This document shows positions 8,918 through 17,364 of a DNA stretch of 37,519 nucleotides, in pieces. The stretch is from an uncultured Syntrophobacterales bacterium (GTDB taxonomy: Bacteria; Desulfobacterota; Syntrophia; Syntrophales; UBA5619): NCBI GenBank assembly GCA_903928915.1, contig CAIYSL010000129.1:1-37519 (forward strand), read 5' to 3'. Under the pieces are notes generated by a model. It was not told the DNA's origin. It was given only the letters and a program-made list of their open reading frames with translations, and ran no database searches. The first letter of the stretch is position 1. Every line of letters starts with the position of its first letter. The position numbers and the translations under genes were made by a program.

Positions 8918-9913
8918 CTACTTCAGCATCTCCGGCGGCAGCTTGGCCCCCTGTTCCTGCCAGTATTTGATCGCGCCGGGATGGAGCTTCAGCCCCATCT
9001 TGGCCACCGGCGTAAAGACCGGTCCTGCTTCTCCCCAGAGCACCATGACCTTCTTGAGCATCTCCTTGTTCTTCGGTTCCATGGTGATCTTCAGGGCGTC
9101 GTACACGGCCTGTTCGGGCATGCCCGCCTTGGCGACCCAGTACTGCCCCCAGAAGAAGGCCTTCCTCGGCTTGTCCGAATTCTCGCCCGGCTGGGTGTTC
9201 GGGGCGATCGCCTTCACGTACATGTAGGGCATCCCCTTTTCGATCTTGTCCTCTTCGGCCTGCGTCGGCTCGATCAGCCGGATCGGCGTGGACCGCGCCA
9301 GCTCGGTGAAGGAGGGGGTGAAGGGGCTCCCCGGCGCCAGGGCCACGTCGATGTGGCCGTCCTTGAGTCCCTGGGCCGCCCCCTCGGGGTTGAGGAAGCT
9401 CAGCTTCACCTTGTCCTCGATGCCCAGGGCCTTGAACATGCTCTTGGCGATCGAAGGCCCGATCCCGCCCGGGGCGCCGACGTTGATCTTCTTTCCCGCC
9501 AGGTCGCTGAAGCTCTTGATCGGCGATTTTGCCAGTGCAACCACGCAGACCGCCTGATCGCCCATGAAGACCATCACCCGCATGTCCTTGTAGGGGGTCT
9601 TGCCGTCGAACAGGCCTGTCCCGGTGGTGGCCTCCTGCATGATGTTGGTGTGGGCCCAGGTGGTGTCGAACTCGCCGCCGATCATGCGCCGGACGTTTTC
9701 CACCCCGCCGCCGGAAGCAGCAGCGGTGTAGAAGTACTTGTCCTTCATCTGCTCGTTGATCAACTGGACCGCTGCGCCCACGCCGATCCTCCAGAGGCCC
9801 CCCATGGGGCCGCTTCCCCAGACATACTTCTGGACCTCGGCGGCGCCCGCACCGGAGACGACGCAGAGCAGCAGAACTCCGACCCAAACCGCTGCAATCT
9901 TTCCTGTCTTCAT
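8918..9913 (-). CDS. TAXI-family TRAP transporter solute-binding receptor
   Basis: A 331-residue periplasmic receptor with a Sec signal peptide (MKTGKIAAVWVGVLLLCVV, cleavage near AGA-AEV). The mature protein has the TAXI hallmarks: WGSGPMGGLWRIGVG near the N-terminus, then ASGGGVENVRRM, a DLAGKKINVGAPGG segment, and a C-terminal LHPGAIKYWQEQGAKLP. It binds an organic acid in the periplasm and delivers it to the TRAP membrane protein encoded 44 bases upstream. A textbook AGGAGGT precedes the start. The last ~44 residues resemble the TAXI remnant at 26113-26247. TAXI ligands include glutamate and other carboxylates, but the ligand here cannot be read from sequence. Confidence 0.92.
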   Translation of the reverse strand: MKTGKIAAVWVGVLLLCVVSGAGAAEVQKYVWGSGPMGGLWRIGVGAAVQLINEQMKDKYFYTAAASGGGVENVRRMIGGEFDTTWAHTNIMQEATTGTGLFDGKTPYKDMRVMVFMGDQAVCVVALAKSPIKSFSDLAGKKINVGAPGGIGPSIAKSMFKALGIEDKVKLSFLNPEGAAQGLKDGHIDVALAPGSPFTPSFTELARSTPIRLIEPTQAEEDKIEKGMPYMYVKAIAPNTQPGENSDKPRKAFFWGQYWVAKAGMPEQAVYDALKITMEPKNKEMLKKVMVLWGEAGPVFTPVAKMGLKLHPGAIKYWQEQGAKLPPEMLK

Positions 9914-9957
9914 ACCTACCTCCTGTTGTTATGTGAGTGTTCGGTTTCGTTTCGCTC

Positions 9958-11883
9958 TCACGCGGCCGGCGCCTGCTTTGCCAGAGAGGCCTTCTGGATG
10001 ACGATCACCAGGGCAAGCAGGACGTAGCCGATCGCGTCGGTAATCAGCCCCTCGTGGAGCAGGAGCAGCGATGAGACGAAGAGCGCCCCCCGTTCGAAGA
10101 TGGTCGTCTTGCGGAACAGGTATCCCGTGAGCGCCCCGCCCCAGGAGACCAGGGCGAAGCAGGAGGCGATGACGGTGGTGATGAAGTCGAAGTTCCATCC
10201 TACCTTGAGGATCGACGTGTAGATGAACAAAAACGGCATCAGGTAGATCCAGGAGGCCAGTCGGCAGGCCTCCCAGCCGGTCTTCCAGGGATCGCTCTTG
10301 GCGATGGCCGAGGCGGCGATGGCGGCCAGGGCCACCGGCGGGGTGACGTTCGACTGGACCGCCACCCAGAGGGCGATCATGTGGGCCGTCAGCGGTTCGA
10401 CCCCCATCTTGACCATCGCCGGGACCCCGAGGATGACCAGGATGACGTAGGAGGGGGTCGTGGGCAGGCCCATCCCGACGAAGAGGCCGGATACGATGAC
10501 CAGCAGGACCAGCAGGAAGAGATGCCCCCCCGAGAGGTAGACGACGAACTGGGAGAAGTAGTTCGGCAGCCCCGTCAGGCTGCAGACCCCCATCACGATC
10601 CCCAGGACGCCGACGATCGACCCGACGGAAACGGCGCCCCGTGCCCCTTCGTACAGGGCCTCCACGATCTTCGCAGGTCCCATCCCCGTCTCTTTCCTGA
10701 GCCAGCTGACGGCGATCGTCAGGCCGATGGTGTAGAAGGCGGCGATGAAGGGGGTCATGTCGAAGGCCAGAAGGACGATCAGGATCGGGACGGGAAGGAG
10801 CAGATGAATCCTCCGGGCGACATCGCCGAACTTCGGGAGTTCCGAGGCGGGGAGCCCCTGCAGGTTCTGCTTGACCGCTTCGAGGCGGATGATGACCGCC
10901 ACCGAGGCGTAGTACAGGATCGCCGGGATCGCGGCGATCTTGATCACCGTGATGTAGGGGGTCCCCGAGATCTCCGCCAGCAGGAAGGCCGCGGCCCCCA
11001 TCACCGGCGGCATCAGCTGGCCGCCCGTCGACGTGGCGGCCTCCACGGCGCCGGCGAAATGGGGCTTGTAGCCCATCCGCTTCATCAGCGGGATCGTGTA
11101 GACGCCGTCCACGACCACGTTGGCCACGGCGCTGCCCGAGACGGTCCCGAACAGGGCGCTGGTGATGACCGAGGCCAGGGCCGGCCCGCCGGTCACCCGT
11201 CCGGTGATGGCGTAGGCCAGATCGACGAAGACCTTCCCGCACCCCGACACCTCCATGAAGGCCCCCAGGATGACGAAGATCAGGATGTAGGAGGCGAAGA
11301 TGTTGGTCATCGTCCCCAGGATCCCGTCCCCGGACAGGAACAGGCTCTCGGCGATCCGCTCCAGCGAAAACCCGGAATGGCCGAGCCCCAGCGGGAAATA
11401 GGGGCCGAAGTAGGCGTAGATCAGCAGAACGAGCCCGATCGACGGGATGATGTTCCCCACGGTACGGCGGGCCATCTCCAGCGACAGGAGGATGATCCCC
11501 CAGCCGAGGACCGCGTCGACCGTGCTGACCCCGCTCCCCATCCGCTCGGCCAGCGTGGGGAACTCGACGATGTAGTAGATGATGATCCCCGTCATGACGA
11601 GCATGTACAGGAAATCGAAGACGCTGGGCCTGCCCGCGGGGGAGCGGTGTCCGAACCTGAACAGGGCGAAGCTGATGACGAAGGTCCCCAGGAAGTAGAA
11701 TCCCACGTGGGTCTCCTGGGAGACGAGGCCGAAGAAGGTGGTGTACAGGAAATAGAGGCTGTACACGGCGGAGAAGACCTTCAGCGCGAGATCGAAACCC
11801 TTGTCCAGCTTGCGCTTCCCCCCCCCCTCGCCGAGGAGGCCCTCATCCTGCAGGTACTTGACGATGTTTCCGAAGATGCTCAT
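9958..11883 (-). CDS. TRAP transporter fused membrane protein (DctQM type)
   Basis: A 641-residue polytopic membrane protein. The N-terminal ~200 residues carry four to five helices corresponding to the small TRAP subunit. The rest is the large DctM-like subunit, with conserved stretches such as TGRVTGGPALASVITSALFG, SGSAVANVVVDG, GQLMPPVMGAAAF and LPTTPSYVILV. Fused QM subunits are the normal partners of TAXI receptors, and one follows directly. It drives secondary, ion-coupled uptake. The start at 11883 has GGGAGA seven bases upstream and follows a ~60-base leader from a strong promoter. A coding-strand G10 run (11818-11827) encodes Gly-Gly-Gly at about residues 20-22 and is a potential slippage point. 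Confidence 0.92.
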   Translation of the reverse strand: MSIFGNIVKYLQDEGLLGEGGGKRKLDKGFDLALKVFSAVYSLYFLYTTFFGLVSQETHVGFYFLGTFVISFALFRFGHRSPAGRPSVFDFLYMLVMTGIIIYYIVEFPTLAERMGSGVSTVDAVLGWGIILLSLEMARRTVGNIIPSIGLVLLIYAYFGPYFPLGLGHSGFSLERIAESLFLSGDGILGTMTNIFASYILIFVILGAFMEVSGCGKVFVDLAYAITGRVTGGPALASVITSALFGTVSGSAVANVVVDGVYTIPLMKRMGYKPHFAGAVEAATSTGGQLMPPVMGAAAFLLAEISGTPYITVIKIAAIPAILYYASVAVIIRLEAVKQNLQGLPASELPKFGDVARRIHLLLPVPILIVLLAFDMTPFIAAFYTIGLTIAVSWLRKETGMGPAKIVEALYEGARGAVSVGSIVGVLGIVMGVCSLTGLPNYFSQFVVYLSGGHLFLLVLLVIVSGLFVGMGLPTTPSYVILVILGVPAMVKMGVEPLTAHMIALWVAVQSNVTPPVALAAIAASAIAKSDPWKTGWEACRLASWIYLMPFLFIYTSILKVGWNFDFITTVIASCFALVSWGGALTGYLFRKTTIFERGALFVSSLLLLHEGLITDAIGYVLLALVIVIQKASLAKQAPAA

Positions 11884-11951
11884 TCAATTCTCCCGATCAT
11901 GAGGTCGTTCCGGGCGGGGGACGATGCAGAGCCGCCCCGTCGATGCCGGGA

Positions 11952-11980
11952 ACGATACGAAGAACAGTCCAGCCTGTCAA
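11952..11980 (-). promoter_or_regulatory. Sigma70-type promoter of the TRAP operon
   Basis: On the minus strand a perfect -35 TTGACA (11975-11980) is followed by a 17-base spacer and -10 TATCGT (11952-11957), about 70 bases upstream of the TRAP permease start. Just upstream of the -35 is GCGTTCTCGTATA (11987-11999). This 13-mer recurs exactly within the GntR promoter at 28297-28309, suggesting a shared operator. Confidence 0.7.
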
Positions 11981-12009
11981 CCCTTTTATACGAGAACGCC
12001 CCTCCTGCC

Positions 12010-12046
12010 TCCTCTCCCCCGTGGCGAGGGAGGGGAGGTGGGGGTG
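12010..12046. repeat. GC-rich palindromic intergenic repeat, copy 1
   Basis: A CCTCCTCTCCC arm and a GGGAGGGGAGG arm flank a short spacer and are followed by TGGGGGTG. It lies just after the stop codon of the M29-like gene. It resembles the copies at 13101-13226 and 28472-28503 and the widespread CCCTCxCC...GGxGAGGG elements of GC-rich genomes. It may act as a transcript 3' end. Confidence 0.6.
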
Positions 12047-12049
12047 ATT

Positions 12050-13066
12050 TCATATTTTGCAGACGCCGTTGTCGAGCACGACCTTCCCGTCGAAGGCGAT
12101 CGTCGCGTCCCGGTACATGGCGTCGATGTGGTTGGGCGCCAGCACCTTGCCGCCGATGGCGAAGTTGCTGCCGATCCCGGCGTGGCAGTTCCCCAGGCGG
12201 CCCAGGTCCTCGAGGTTGGTCGCCGCCAGGCGCGCCTTGGGGTTCAGACCGATGCCGAACTCGGCGTAGTTGTACGCCTTCTCGTCATTGAGCGCGGCCA
12301 GGATCGTGCGCAGCTTCGCCGCGGCCATGCCCCCCTGGATGTCGGCCACTTTCCCGGCCTTGACGATGATGGTCACGTGGTCGTAGATCGTGACCCCCAC
12401 GCTCATGATGCTCACATCGCTGACGATCGTCCCCTCGGCCGTCCCCTCGAGCGGCGAGATGTTGATCTCGCTATCGGGAAAGGCGGCGAACTGGCCTGGT
12501 TTCCGAAACAGCCCGGTCTCGTACTGGACGGGCCTTCCTGCCACCTGGCCGCGGATGTCGGTGCCCAGCGGCGTGGTGATGCGGACTTCGCTCGACTGGG
12601 CAAGGGCCGCCCCGAGCTTCCGGCCGAGCCGGTCGCACTCCTCGTAGTCGGCCTCGATCGCGCCCACGCAGAGCGCGTCCTCGGTCACCTCGCACATGGT
12701 GCAGCCCCGCTTGCCCGCCTTGATCGCCTCCACCCGGGCCTTGGTGTGGGTCTGCGACCAGGTGGAGGGCTGAAAGAAGACATCGGCCTCGCGGAAGGCT
12801 GCGACGATCGGTTCGGGAAGCTGGCCCCCGTGGACCCCCACCGGCGGGATCATGATGATGATCGGGGTCGCCCCGGTGGCATAGGCGGCGCCCCCCAGGG
12901 CCTCGGCGATCCGCAGCTTGTTCGTATCGGTGGAGATCAGGACCGTCTCCCCCTCCTTCACTCCGCCGCACTGCATGGCCTTCATTGCGCCCTTCATCAT
13001 CTGCATCGGGCTCGACGGCCCGGGCATATAGTGCCAGTACGATACGGACCACTCCTTTGTACTCAT
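12050..13066 (-). CDS. M29 aminopeptidase / NicX-like metalloenzyme
   Basis: A 338-residue soluble protein resembling the thermophilic aminopeptidase (M29, AmpS) family, which also includes the Fe(II) enzyme NicX (2,5-dihydroxypyridine 5,6-dioxygenase). Family-like features include GVKEGETVLISTDTNK near residue 35, the stretch NYAEFGIGLNPKA around 265-277, GNCHAGIGSN around 293-302, and the ending RDATIAFDGKVVLDNG. I cannot tell from the sequence whether it is a peptidase or a ring-cleaving or hydrolytic enzyme. Its place after flavin and tungsten enzymes argues for a catabolic reaction rather than protein turnover. An AAAGGAGAT site precedes the ATG at 13066. It is the last gene of the redox cluster, flanked on both sides by palindromic repeats. 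Confidence 0.65.
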   Translation of the reverse strand: MSTKEWSVSYWHYMPGPSSPMQMMKGAMKAMQCGGVKEGETVLISTDTNKLRIAEALGGAAYATGATPIIIMIPPVGVHGGQLPEPIVAAFREADVFFQPSTWSQTHTKARVEAIKAGKRGCTMCEVTEDALCVGAIEADYEECDRLGRKLGAALAQSSEVRITTPLGTDIRGQVAGRPVQYETGLFRKPGQFAAFPDSEINISPLEGTAEGTIVSDVSIMSVGVTIYDHVTIIVKAGKVADIQGGMAAAKLRTILAALNDEKAYNYAEFGIGLNPKARLAATNLEDLGRLGNCHAGIGSNFAIGGKVLAPNHIDAMYRDATIAFDGKVVLDNGVCKI

Positions 13067-13100
13067 CGTTGTATCTCCTTTCTGTTATATGAAAGATGTC

Positions 13101-13226
13101 CCCCTCCCCTCGATCCCCTCCCGCAAGGGGAGGGGACGGCGAGCGGTTTATCCGCTCCCCCTCGGCGGGAAAAGGGGACGCGCCGTGTATCCCTCCCCCT
13201 TGACGGGGGAGGGAAGGGTGAGGGTG
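13101..13226. repeat. Tandem GC-rich palindromic intergenic repeats, copies 2 and 3
   Basis: At least two hairpin-forming units fill most of the gap between the OYE-type gene and the M29-like gene. One is centred at 13115-13137 (CCCCTCCC, loop, GGGGAGGGG). The other is at 13191-13213 (CCCTCCCCC, 5-base loop, GGGGGAGGG), followed by AAGGGTGAGGGTG. They belong to the same type as copies 1 and 4. Probable roles are transcript termination or processing; they may also be non-autonomous mobile palindromes. Confidence 0.6.
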
Positions 13227-13241
13227 TTGAGAGAGGGGGTG

Positions 13242-15197
13242 TCACACCCGGCTCCCCGCCAGGAACCCCTCCCGGACGGAATCCATGATCCGGCGGGGCT
13301 TGACGCAATCCCCTGCCATTTCCACCGTGACGCCCGCGGCGGCGAGCTGTTCGCCCAGCCCGGTCTCGGGTTTCGCCCCGACGGAGAAAACCACCGTCTG
13401 CGCGTCGATCCGCAGCTCCTGGCCGGCCCGCTGGACGACCGCCTGCGGCCCCTCGACCCGTACCAGGGTCACCCCCGTGTGAACGGCGACCCCCTTTTCG
13501 CGGAAGCGGATGTCGAAGTAGGCCTTGGTGTCCTTGTCCGCATCGCCGGCGATCGCGGGGAGGAGCTCGACCAGCGTCACCTTCTCCTCCGCCTCGCTCA
13601 GGAAATCCGCGGTTTCGCATCCCACCAGCCCGGCCCCGACCACGAGGAAGGGGCCCTCCCCGATCGCTCGCCCGGCCAGGACGTCCCAGGCGGTCAGCGC
13701 CCGCTCCGCGGCAAGCCCGGGCACGGCGAAGGTGAAGGGCCGCGCGCCCGTGGCCAGGATGACCGCGTCGGGCCTGAGGCTCAGGATGCGGGCGGGCGAG
13801 ATCTCTTCGTTCAGGAACACCTTCACCCCGCTGCGCGCGAGGCGTCCCGCCAAGTAGTCCGTGAGCAGGAAGATGTCCTTTCGTCCCGGCGGCACGGCCG
13901 CCAGGAGCAGCTGCCCGCCCACGCGGCTCCCCCGGTCGATCAGGGTGACGTCATGGCCCCGTTCGCGGGCGGCGCAGGCCGCAACCATCCCCGCGGGTCC
14001 TGCGCCGACGACCACGATCCGCTTCGCCGTGCCGGCCTTGGCCGCGGCCGGATCGGCCTCCCACCCCAGGTGCGGGTTGACGGAGCAGCAGATGTCGAGC
14101 TGCCCGAGGATCCGTTTGTAGCACCCCTCGTTGCAGGCGATGCAGGGCCGGGTTTCGGACTCGCGTCCCTCAAGGGCCTTGTTCGGGAGGTCGGGGTCGG
14201 CCAGGAGCGCGCGTCCGATCGCCGCGATGTCCGCTCTGCCCTGGGAGAGGATCTCCTCGGCGAGCGCCGCCGTGTTGATCCGGCCCACGGCCACGATCGG
14301 GACGCGCAGCGCCTTCTTGAACTCGGCGGCGATCGGGACCAGGCAGCCCGGCTCGGTCATCATCGGGAGGGTCCGCATCACCTTGTGGGCCTCGCTCAGG
14401 TCCTCGAACTTCTGGCCGCCCGGGGTTCCGGCCGACACGATCAGGCCGTCGATGCCCGCCTCCTCGGCGAGCTTCGCGATCTCGATCATCGCCGGGATCC
14501 CCAGCCCCCCCTCGATGTACTCGTCCCCGCTGATCTTGATCGTGAGCGGAAAATCACCCAGCCTGGCGCGGATTCCCCGGACGATCTCGGTCAGGAAGCG
14601 GGTCCGGCCGGCCAGGTCCCCGCCGTACTCGTCGGTCCTGAGGTTGGTCAGCGGCGAGAAGAAGGAGGGGACGAGGTACCCGTGGGCGCAGTGGATGTCC
14701 ACGCCGTCGAACCCCGCCTCCCTGGCCCGGCATGCCGCTGCGACGTGCGCCTCGACGAGGCCGGCGATCTCGGCGCGGGTCAGCGCCCGCGGCATCTCTG
14801 CCCCGGGGTAGGCCGGGACCGCGGACGGCGCCACGGGCTGCATGCCCGAGACCTTCGACGAGACCCGGCCGCCGGCGTGATGGATCTGGAGAAAGATCCG
14901 CGCGTCGTTGTTCAGGCCGTGGACCGCGGCGGTCAGCCCTTTGAGTCCCGCGACGTGTCCCTCCGAGGCGATGCCGAGCTGCCGCACGTACCCCTTCCCC
15001 TCGGGGGTGAAGTAGGTCCCCTCCACGAAAATCAGGCCGACCCCGCCCTTGGCCCGTTCGGTGTAGTAGGCGATCAGCCGGTCGGTGACGTGCCCCTCCT
15101 CGGTGGCGAAGTTCATGGTCATCTGCGACATGGCCAGCCGGTTCTTGAGCGTGACCCTCCCGAGCCGGCAGGGCTGAAAAACCGTGGGATACTGCAT
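13242..15197 (-). CDS. Fe-S flavoenzyme of the 2-enoate / 2,4-dienoyl-CoA reductase type (OYE + FAD domains)
   Basis: A 651-residue multidomain enzyme. Residues 1-~340 form the Old Yellow Enzyme barrel that binds FMN, with the substrate pair His169/His172 in HCAHGYL and the SPLTNLRTDEYGG signature. Cys352, Cys355, Cys359 and Cys371 (CIACNEGC...CS) form the usual 4Fe-4S site. Residues ~392-650 form an FAD/NAD(P) domain with GAGPAG (398-403) and a second GAGLVG. The family reduces activated C=C bonds of enoates, cinnamates or dienoyl-CoAs with NAD(P)H, or runs demethylation and dehydrogenation. The length is normal. It follows the FAD oxidoreductase by 20 bases in the same operon and would saturate an unsaturated acid derived from the imported substrate. 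Exact substrate unknown. Confidence 0.9.
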   Translation of the reverse strand: MQYPTVFQPCRLGRVTLKNRLAMSQMTMNFATEEGHVTDRLIAYYTERAKGGVGLIFVEGTYFTPEGKGYVRQLGIASEGHVAGLKGLTAAVHGLNNDARIFLQIHHAGGRVSSKVSGMQPVAPSAVPAYPGAEMPRALTRAEIAGLVEAHVAAACRAREAGFDGVDIHCAHGYLVPSFFSPLTNLRTDEYGGDLAGRTRFLTEIVRGIRARLGDFPLTIKISGDEYIEGGLGIPAMIEIAKLAEEAGIDGLIVSAGTPGGQKFEDLSEAHKVMRTLPMMTEPGCLVPIAAEFKKALRVPIVAVGRINTAALAEEILSQGRADIAAIGRALLADPDLPNKALEGRESETRPCIACNEGCYKRILGQLDICCSVNPHLGWEADPAAAKAGTAKRIVVVGAGPAGMVAACAARERGHDVTLIDRGSRVGGQLLLAAVPPGRKDIFLLTDYLAGRLARSGVKVFLNEEISPARILSLRPDAVILATGARPFTFAVPGLAAERALTAWDVLAGRAIGEGPFLVVGAGLVGCETADFLSEAEEKVTLVELLPAIAGDADKDTKAYFDIRFREKGVAVHTGVTLVRVEGPQAVVQRAGQELRIDAQTVVFSVGAKPETGLGEQLAAAGVTVEMAGDCVKPRRIMDSVREGFLAGSRV

Positions 15198-15217
15198 GAT
15201 CGTTACTTCTCCTTTCT

Positions 15218-16492
15218 TTATTCCCAGAGGGAACCGTGGCTGTACCCCCGGTTCGGCGGCAGGCCGGACAGGGCATGACGGTTCCGGCTGAACAGCTCAG
15301 CGGGGTCGGCGATCCGATCCCGCCGCCGCATCCTGCTGAGCAGGAGCCCCGCCCGGGAGGCGTCGCCGATCAGCAGAAACCCGATCAGCTCCCCGGCCTT
15401 GAGGACCGCTTTCCGGTATCCTTCCGGCCCCTCCTCCTGGTACACGGCGATCTCCTCGCCCGCCTGGTCGTAGGGGTGCCCGGCGGAGGCCACCTGCAGG
15501 CCGTGGAGGTTCATGGCGTTCAGGCTGAAGTTGTGGACGTACCGGCGTTGCCCCCCGGCCATGTTCGCCCCCGCCACCGCCCCCTGCCGGGTCGCGGCGG
15601 GCCAGACGGCGTTGTTGAAGGATGCCCCGGTGAGCGAGTCGACCGTTGCGGCCGCGTCGCCGGCGGCGTACACGCCCGGGAGGGCGGTCTCCATCCGGTC
15701 GTTCACCGGGATCCCCCCGCGGGTCGTTTTGCCCACTGCGCCGAGCGCGGCGTCGAGCAGCGCCGTGTTCGGCCGCACGCCCACCGCGGCGACGAGGACC
15801 TGGGCGGGAACGCTCCTGCCGTCCTCCAGCCGCACCCCCGCCACCCACCCCTCCGCCGCCTCGACCTCCCGGACCCCCGTGCCGGTCTCCACCATGATCC
15901 CGTGGGCCCGCAGGTGCGCCTTGACGATGTCCGATCCCCGCTGATCGAAGATCCGCGAGGCCAGGCGCGGCTCCTTTTCGAACACCGCGCATTCGATGCC
16001 CCGCTCCTGCAGGTGGCAGGCCAGCTTGATCCCGATGAACCCTCCTCCCATCAGGGCGACCCGCCCGCCCCCCGGCCGGCAGGTCAGGATCCCCTGCGCG
16101 TCGGCGAAACTCCGGAAGGGGTAGACCCCTTTGCTCGCGATCCCGGGGATCGGCGGGATGACGGGGAGTGCCCCGGTGGCGACGAGCAGCCGGTCGTACT
16201 GCACTGCCTCGCCGCAGGAAAGCGACACCACGTGCCGCTCCGGGTCGATGGCCGTTGCCCGCCTGCCGCAACGCAGCTCCAGCCGCTGCTGTTCTCCCCA
16301 GGAGTCCCTCTCCCGGAACAGGAGCCGTTCCTCCGGGTACCGGCCCGACGCCCAGTAGCTGAGCATGACCGGGGAGAGGGCGGGGCGCGCCTCGGCCGCA
16401 ACCAGGGTGATCGTGCCGGCGGGGTCCGCCTTCCTGATCGCCTCGACCGCCGAAATACCGGCGGGTCCGCCGCCCACGACGACGTATCTCAT
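15218..16492 (-). CDS. NAD(P)/FAD-dependent oxidoreductase (AorC / CooS-operon FNOR-like)
   Basis: A 424-residue two-dinucleotide-domain flavoprotein. It has the FAD motif GGGPAG (7-12), ATGALP (105-110), the NAD(P) motif GGGFIG (149-154) and VYAAGDAA near residue 280. It lacks the redox-active CxxC of thioredoxin-reductase relatives and has no Fe-S motif, placing it with NirB/rubredoxin-reductase-like proteins that pass electrons between NAD(P)H and a partner Fe-S protein. Such genes occur both beside AORs (AorC) and in CooF-CooS-FNOR operons. Its ATG overlaps the stop of the CooS-like gene by 4 bases (ATGA, 16489-16492), so the two are translationally coupled and probably form a complex. 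A longer in-frame ORF across the CooS-like gene is a shadow. Confidence 0.88.
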   Translation of the reverse strand: MRYVVVGGGPAGISAVEAIRKADPAGTITLVAAEARPALSPVMLSYWASGRYPEERLLFRERDSWGEQQRLELRCGRRATAIDPERHVVSLSCGEAVQYDRLLVATGALPVIPPIPGIASKGVYPFRSFADAQGILTCRPGGGRVALMGGGFIGIKLACHLQERGIECAVFEKEPRLASRIFDQRGSDIVKAHLRAHGIMVETGTGVREVEAAEGWVAGVRLEDGRSVPAQVLVAAVGVRPNTALLDAALGAVGKTTRGGIPVNDRMETALPGVYAAGDAAATVDSLTGASFNNAVWPAATRQGAVAGANMAGGQRRYVHNFSLNAMNLHGLQVASAGHPYDQAGEEIAVYQEEGPEGYRKAVLKAGELIGFLLIGDASRAGLLLSRMRRRDRIADPAELFSRNRHALSGLPPNRGYSHGSLWE

Positions 16493-17364
16493 GGCCTCAG
16501 GCTCCTGAGGACGGTCAGCCGGACCTCCTCCTCCGGAGACGCGGCCAGCAGGCCGTGCCCGAAGGCCTCTTTCATCCCTCCGGTCAGGTACCCCTCGACC
16601 CGGCGGCTCCCCCGGATGGGGTAGCCGGGGATCGGCAGCAGCGAAAACCCCATGCCGAGCGCGCCCAGGCCGGGGACCGCCGACGGGGATGCGACTACCG
16701 CGGTGCTGCGGGTGAAGGCCAGCGGGGTCCCCCACGCTGCGTACACCGCCCGGCCGAAGGCGGCGAGGCCGCCTGGCGCCAGGCGGAAGGTCCGGGCCGT
16801 TTCCGCGCAGGCCGCTTCGATCCCCTTCAGCAGCGCCTCCCGGGAGGGATCGGCCGCTTCGCCTTCCTCCGCCACGACGACCAGCAGGGGGGCAGGGGTC
16901 GTCGGCAGGGCGATCTCCGGACCGCCCGGGTCCTGCGCGAGTTCTCCGGCGGCGAGGGCGAATGCCGAAAGGCTGAGCGCCTCCGCCAGGAGCGCCTCGG
17001 GTTTGCGCTGCCCGGCCGGGCCGCCCGCGGCCGCCTCCACGAGCGCGGCCATCCAGGTCCCGCGGGGCATGCCCAGGCTGTGGAGGGTGGGGAAGGCCGC
17101 GGCAGGGGAGAGGCGGGCCTGCACCGCCTCCGGGTCCCCTTCGCCCTTCTGTCTGCGGCCGGCCATCCGCCGCAGGCTCTCGACCAGGACCCGCTCCCGG
17201 AGGTTGTGGGCTACGATCCAGTCGCCGCCGGCCCCGCAGGCGCCGGCGGCGGTCTCTCCGTCGAAGGGGCTCAGACGGCAGGGTCCGCTGAGACAGGAGG
17301 CGCAGCAGAGCCCCAGCAAGCCGTAACCGCACCCCGCGAGGTCGTTTCCTTTCCGTTCAGCCAT
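16489..17364 (-). CDS. Miniature CO-dehydrogenase-like protein (CooS B/D-cluster module without C-cluster)
   Basis: A 291-residue protein, less than half the usual ~630 of CooS. Its cysteines at 12, 20, 21, 24, 29 and 43 reproduce the CooS spacing exactly: D-cluster C-x7-C, then B-cluster C-x2-C-x4-C-x13-C. GLLGLCCASCLSGPCR and GACGAGGDWIVAHNL are clear CooS wording. LGMPRGTWMAALVEA (98-112) resembles the helical-domain PRGIDREVVE segment. The C-terminus (PIPGYPIRGSRRVEGYLTGG, then MKEAFG, 245-269) resembles the CooS end. Only one other Cys (186) exists and no C-cluster ligands are visible, so CO oxidation is not expected. I infer an electron-transfer subunit, perhaps a dimer bridged by a D-type cluster, linking the CooF-like ferredoxin (8-base overlap) to the FAD oxidoreductase (4-base overlap). 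Confidence 0.8.
   Translation of the reverse strand: MAERKGNDLAGCGYGLLGLCCASCLSGPCRLSPFDGETAAGACGAGGDWIVAHNLRERVLVESLRRMAGRRQKGEGDPEAVQARLSPAAAFPTLHSLGMPRGTWMAALVEAAAGGPAGQRKPEALLAEALSLSAFALAAGELAQDPGGPEIALPTTPAPLLVVVAEEGEAADPSREALLKGIEAACAETARTFRLAPGGLAAFGRAVYAAWGTPLAFTRSTAVVASPSAVPGLGALGMGFSLLPIPGYPIRGSRRVEGYLTGGMKEAFGHGLLAASPEEEVRLTVLRSLRP

Noticed and set aside
13101-13226. A CRISPR array in the repeat-rich gap
   Set aside because: The units are palindromic, irregular in spacing and too few, with no cas genes nearby; they match dispersed intergenic palindromes.
15218-17332. Possible fusion of the CooS-like gene with the FAD oxidoreductase (704 codons)
   Set aside because: The first 280 codons are a different frame of the CooS-like gene. 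The genes overlap by ATGA and are separate proteins.
16489-17364. Reading the CooS-like gene as a functional CO dehydrogenase
   Set aside because: It lacks the residues needed for the Ni-Fe-S C-cluster: after Cys43 only Cys186 remains. CO oxidation is not supported.
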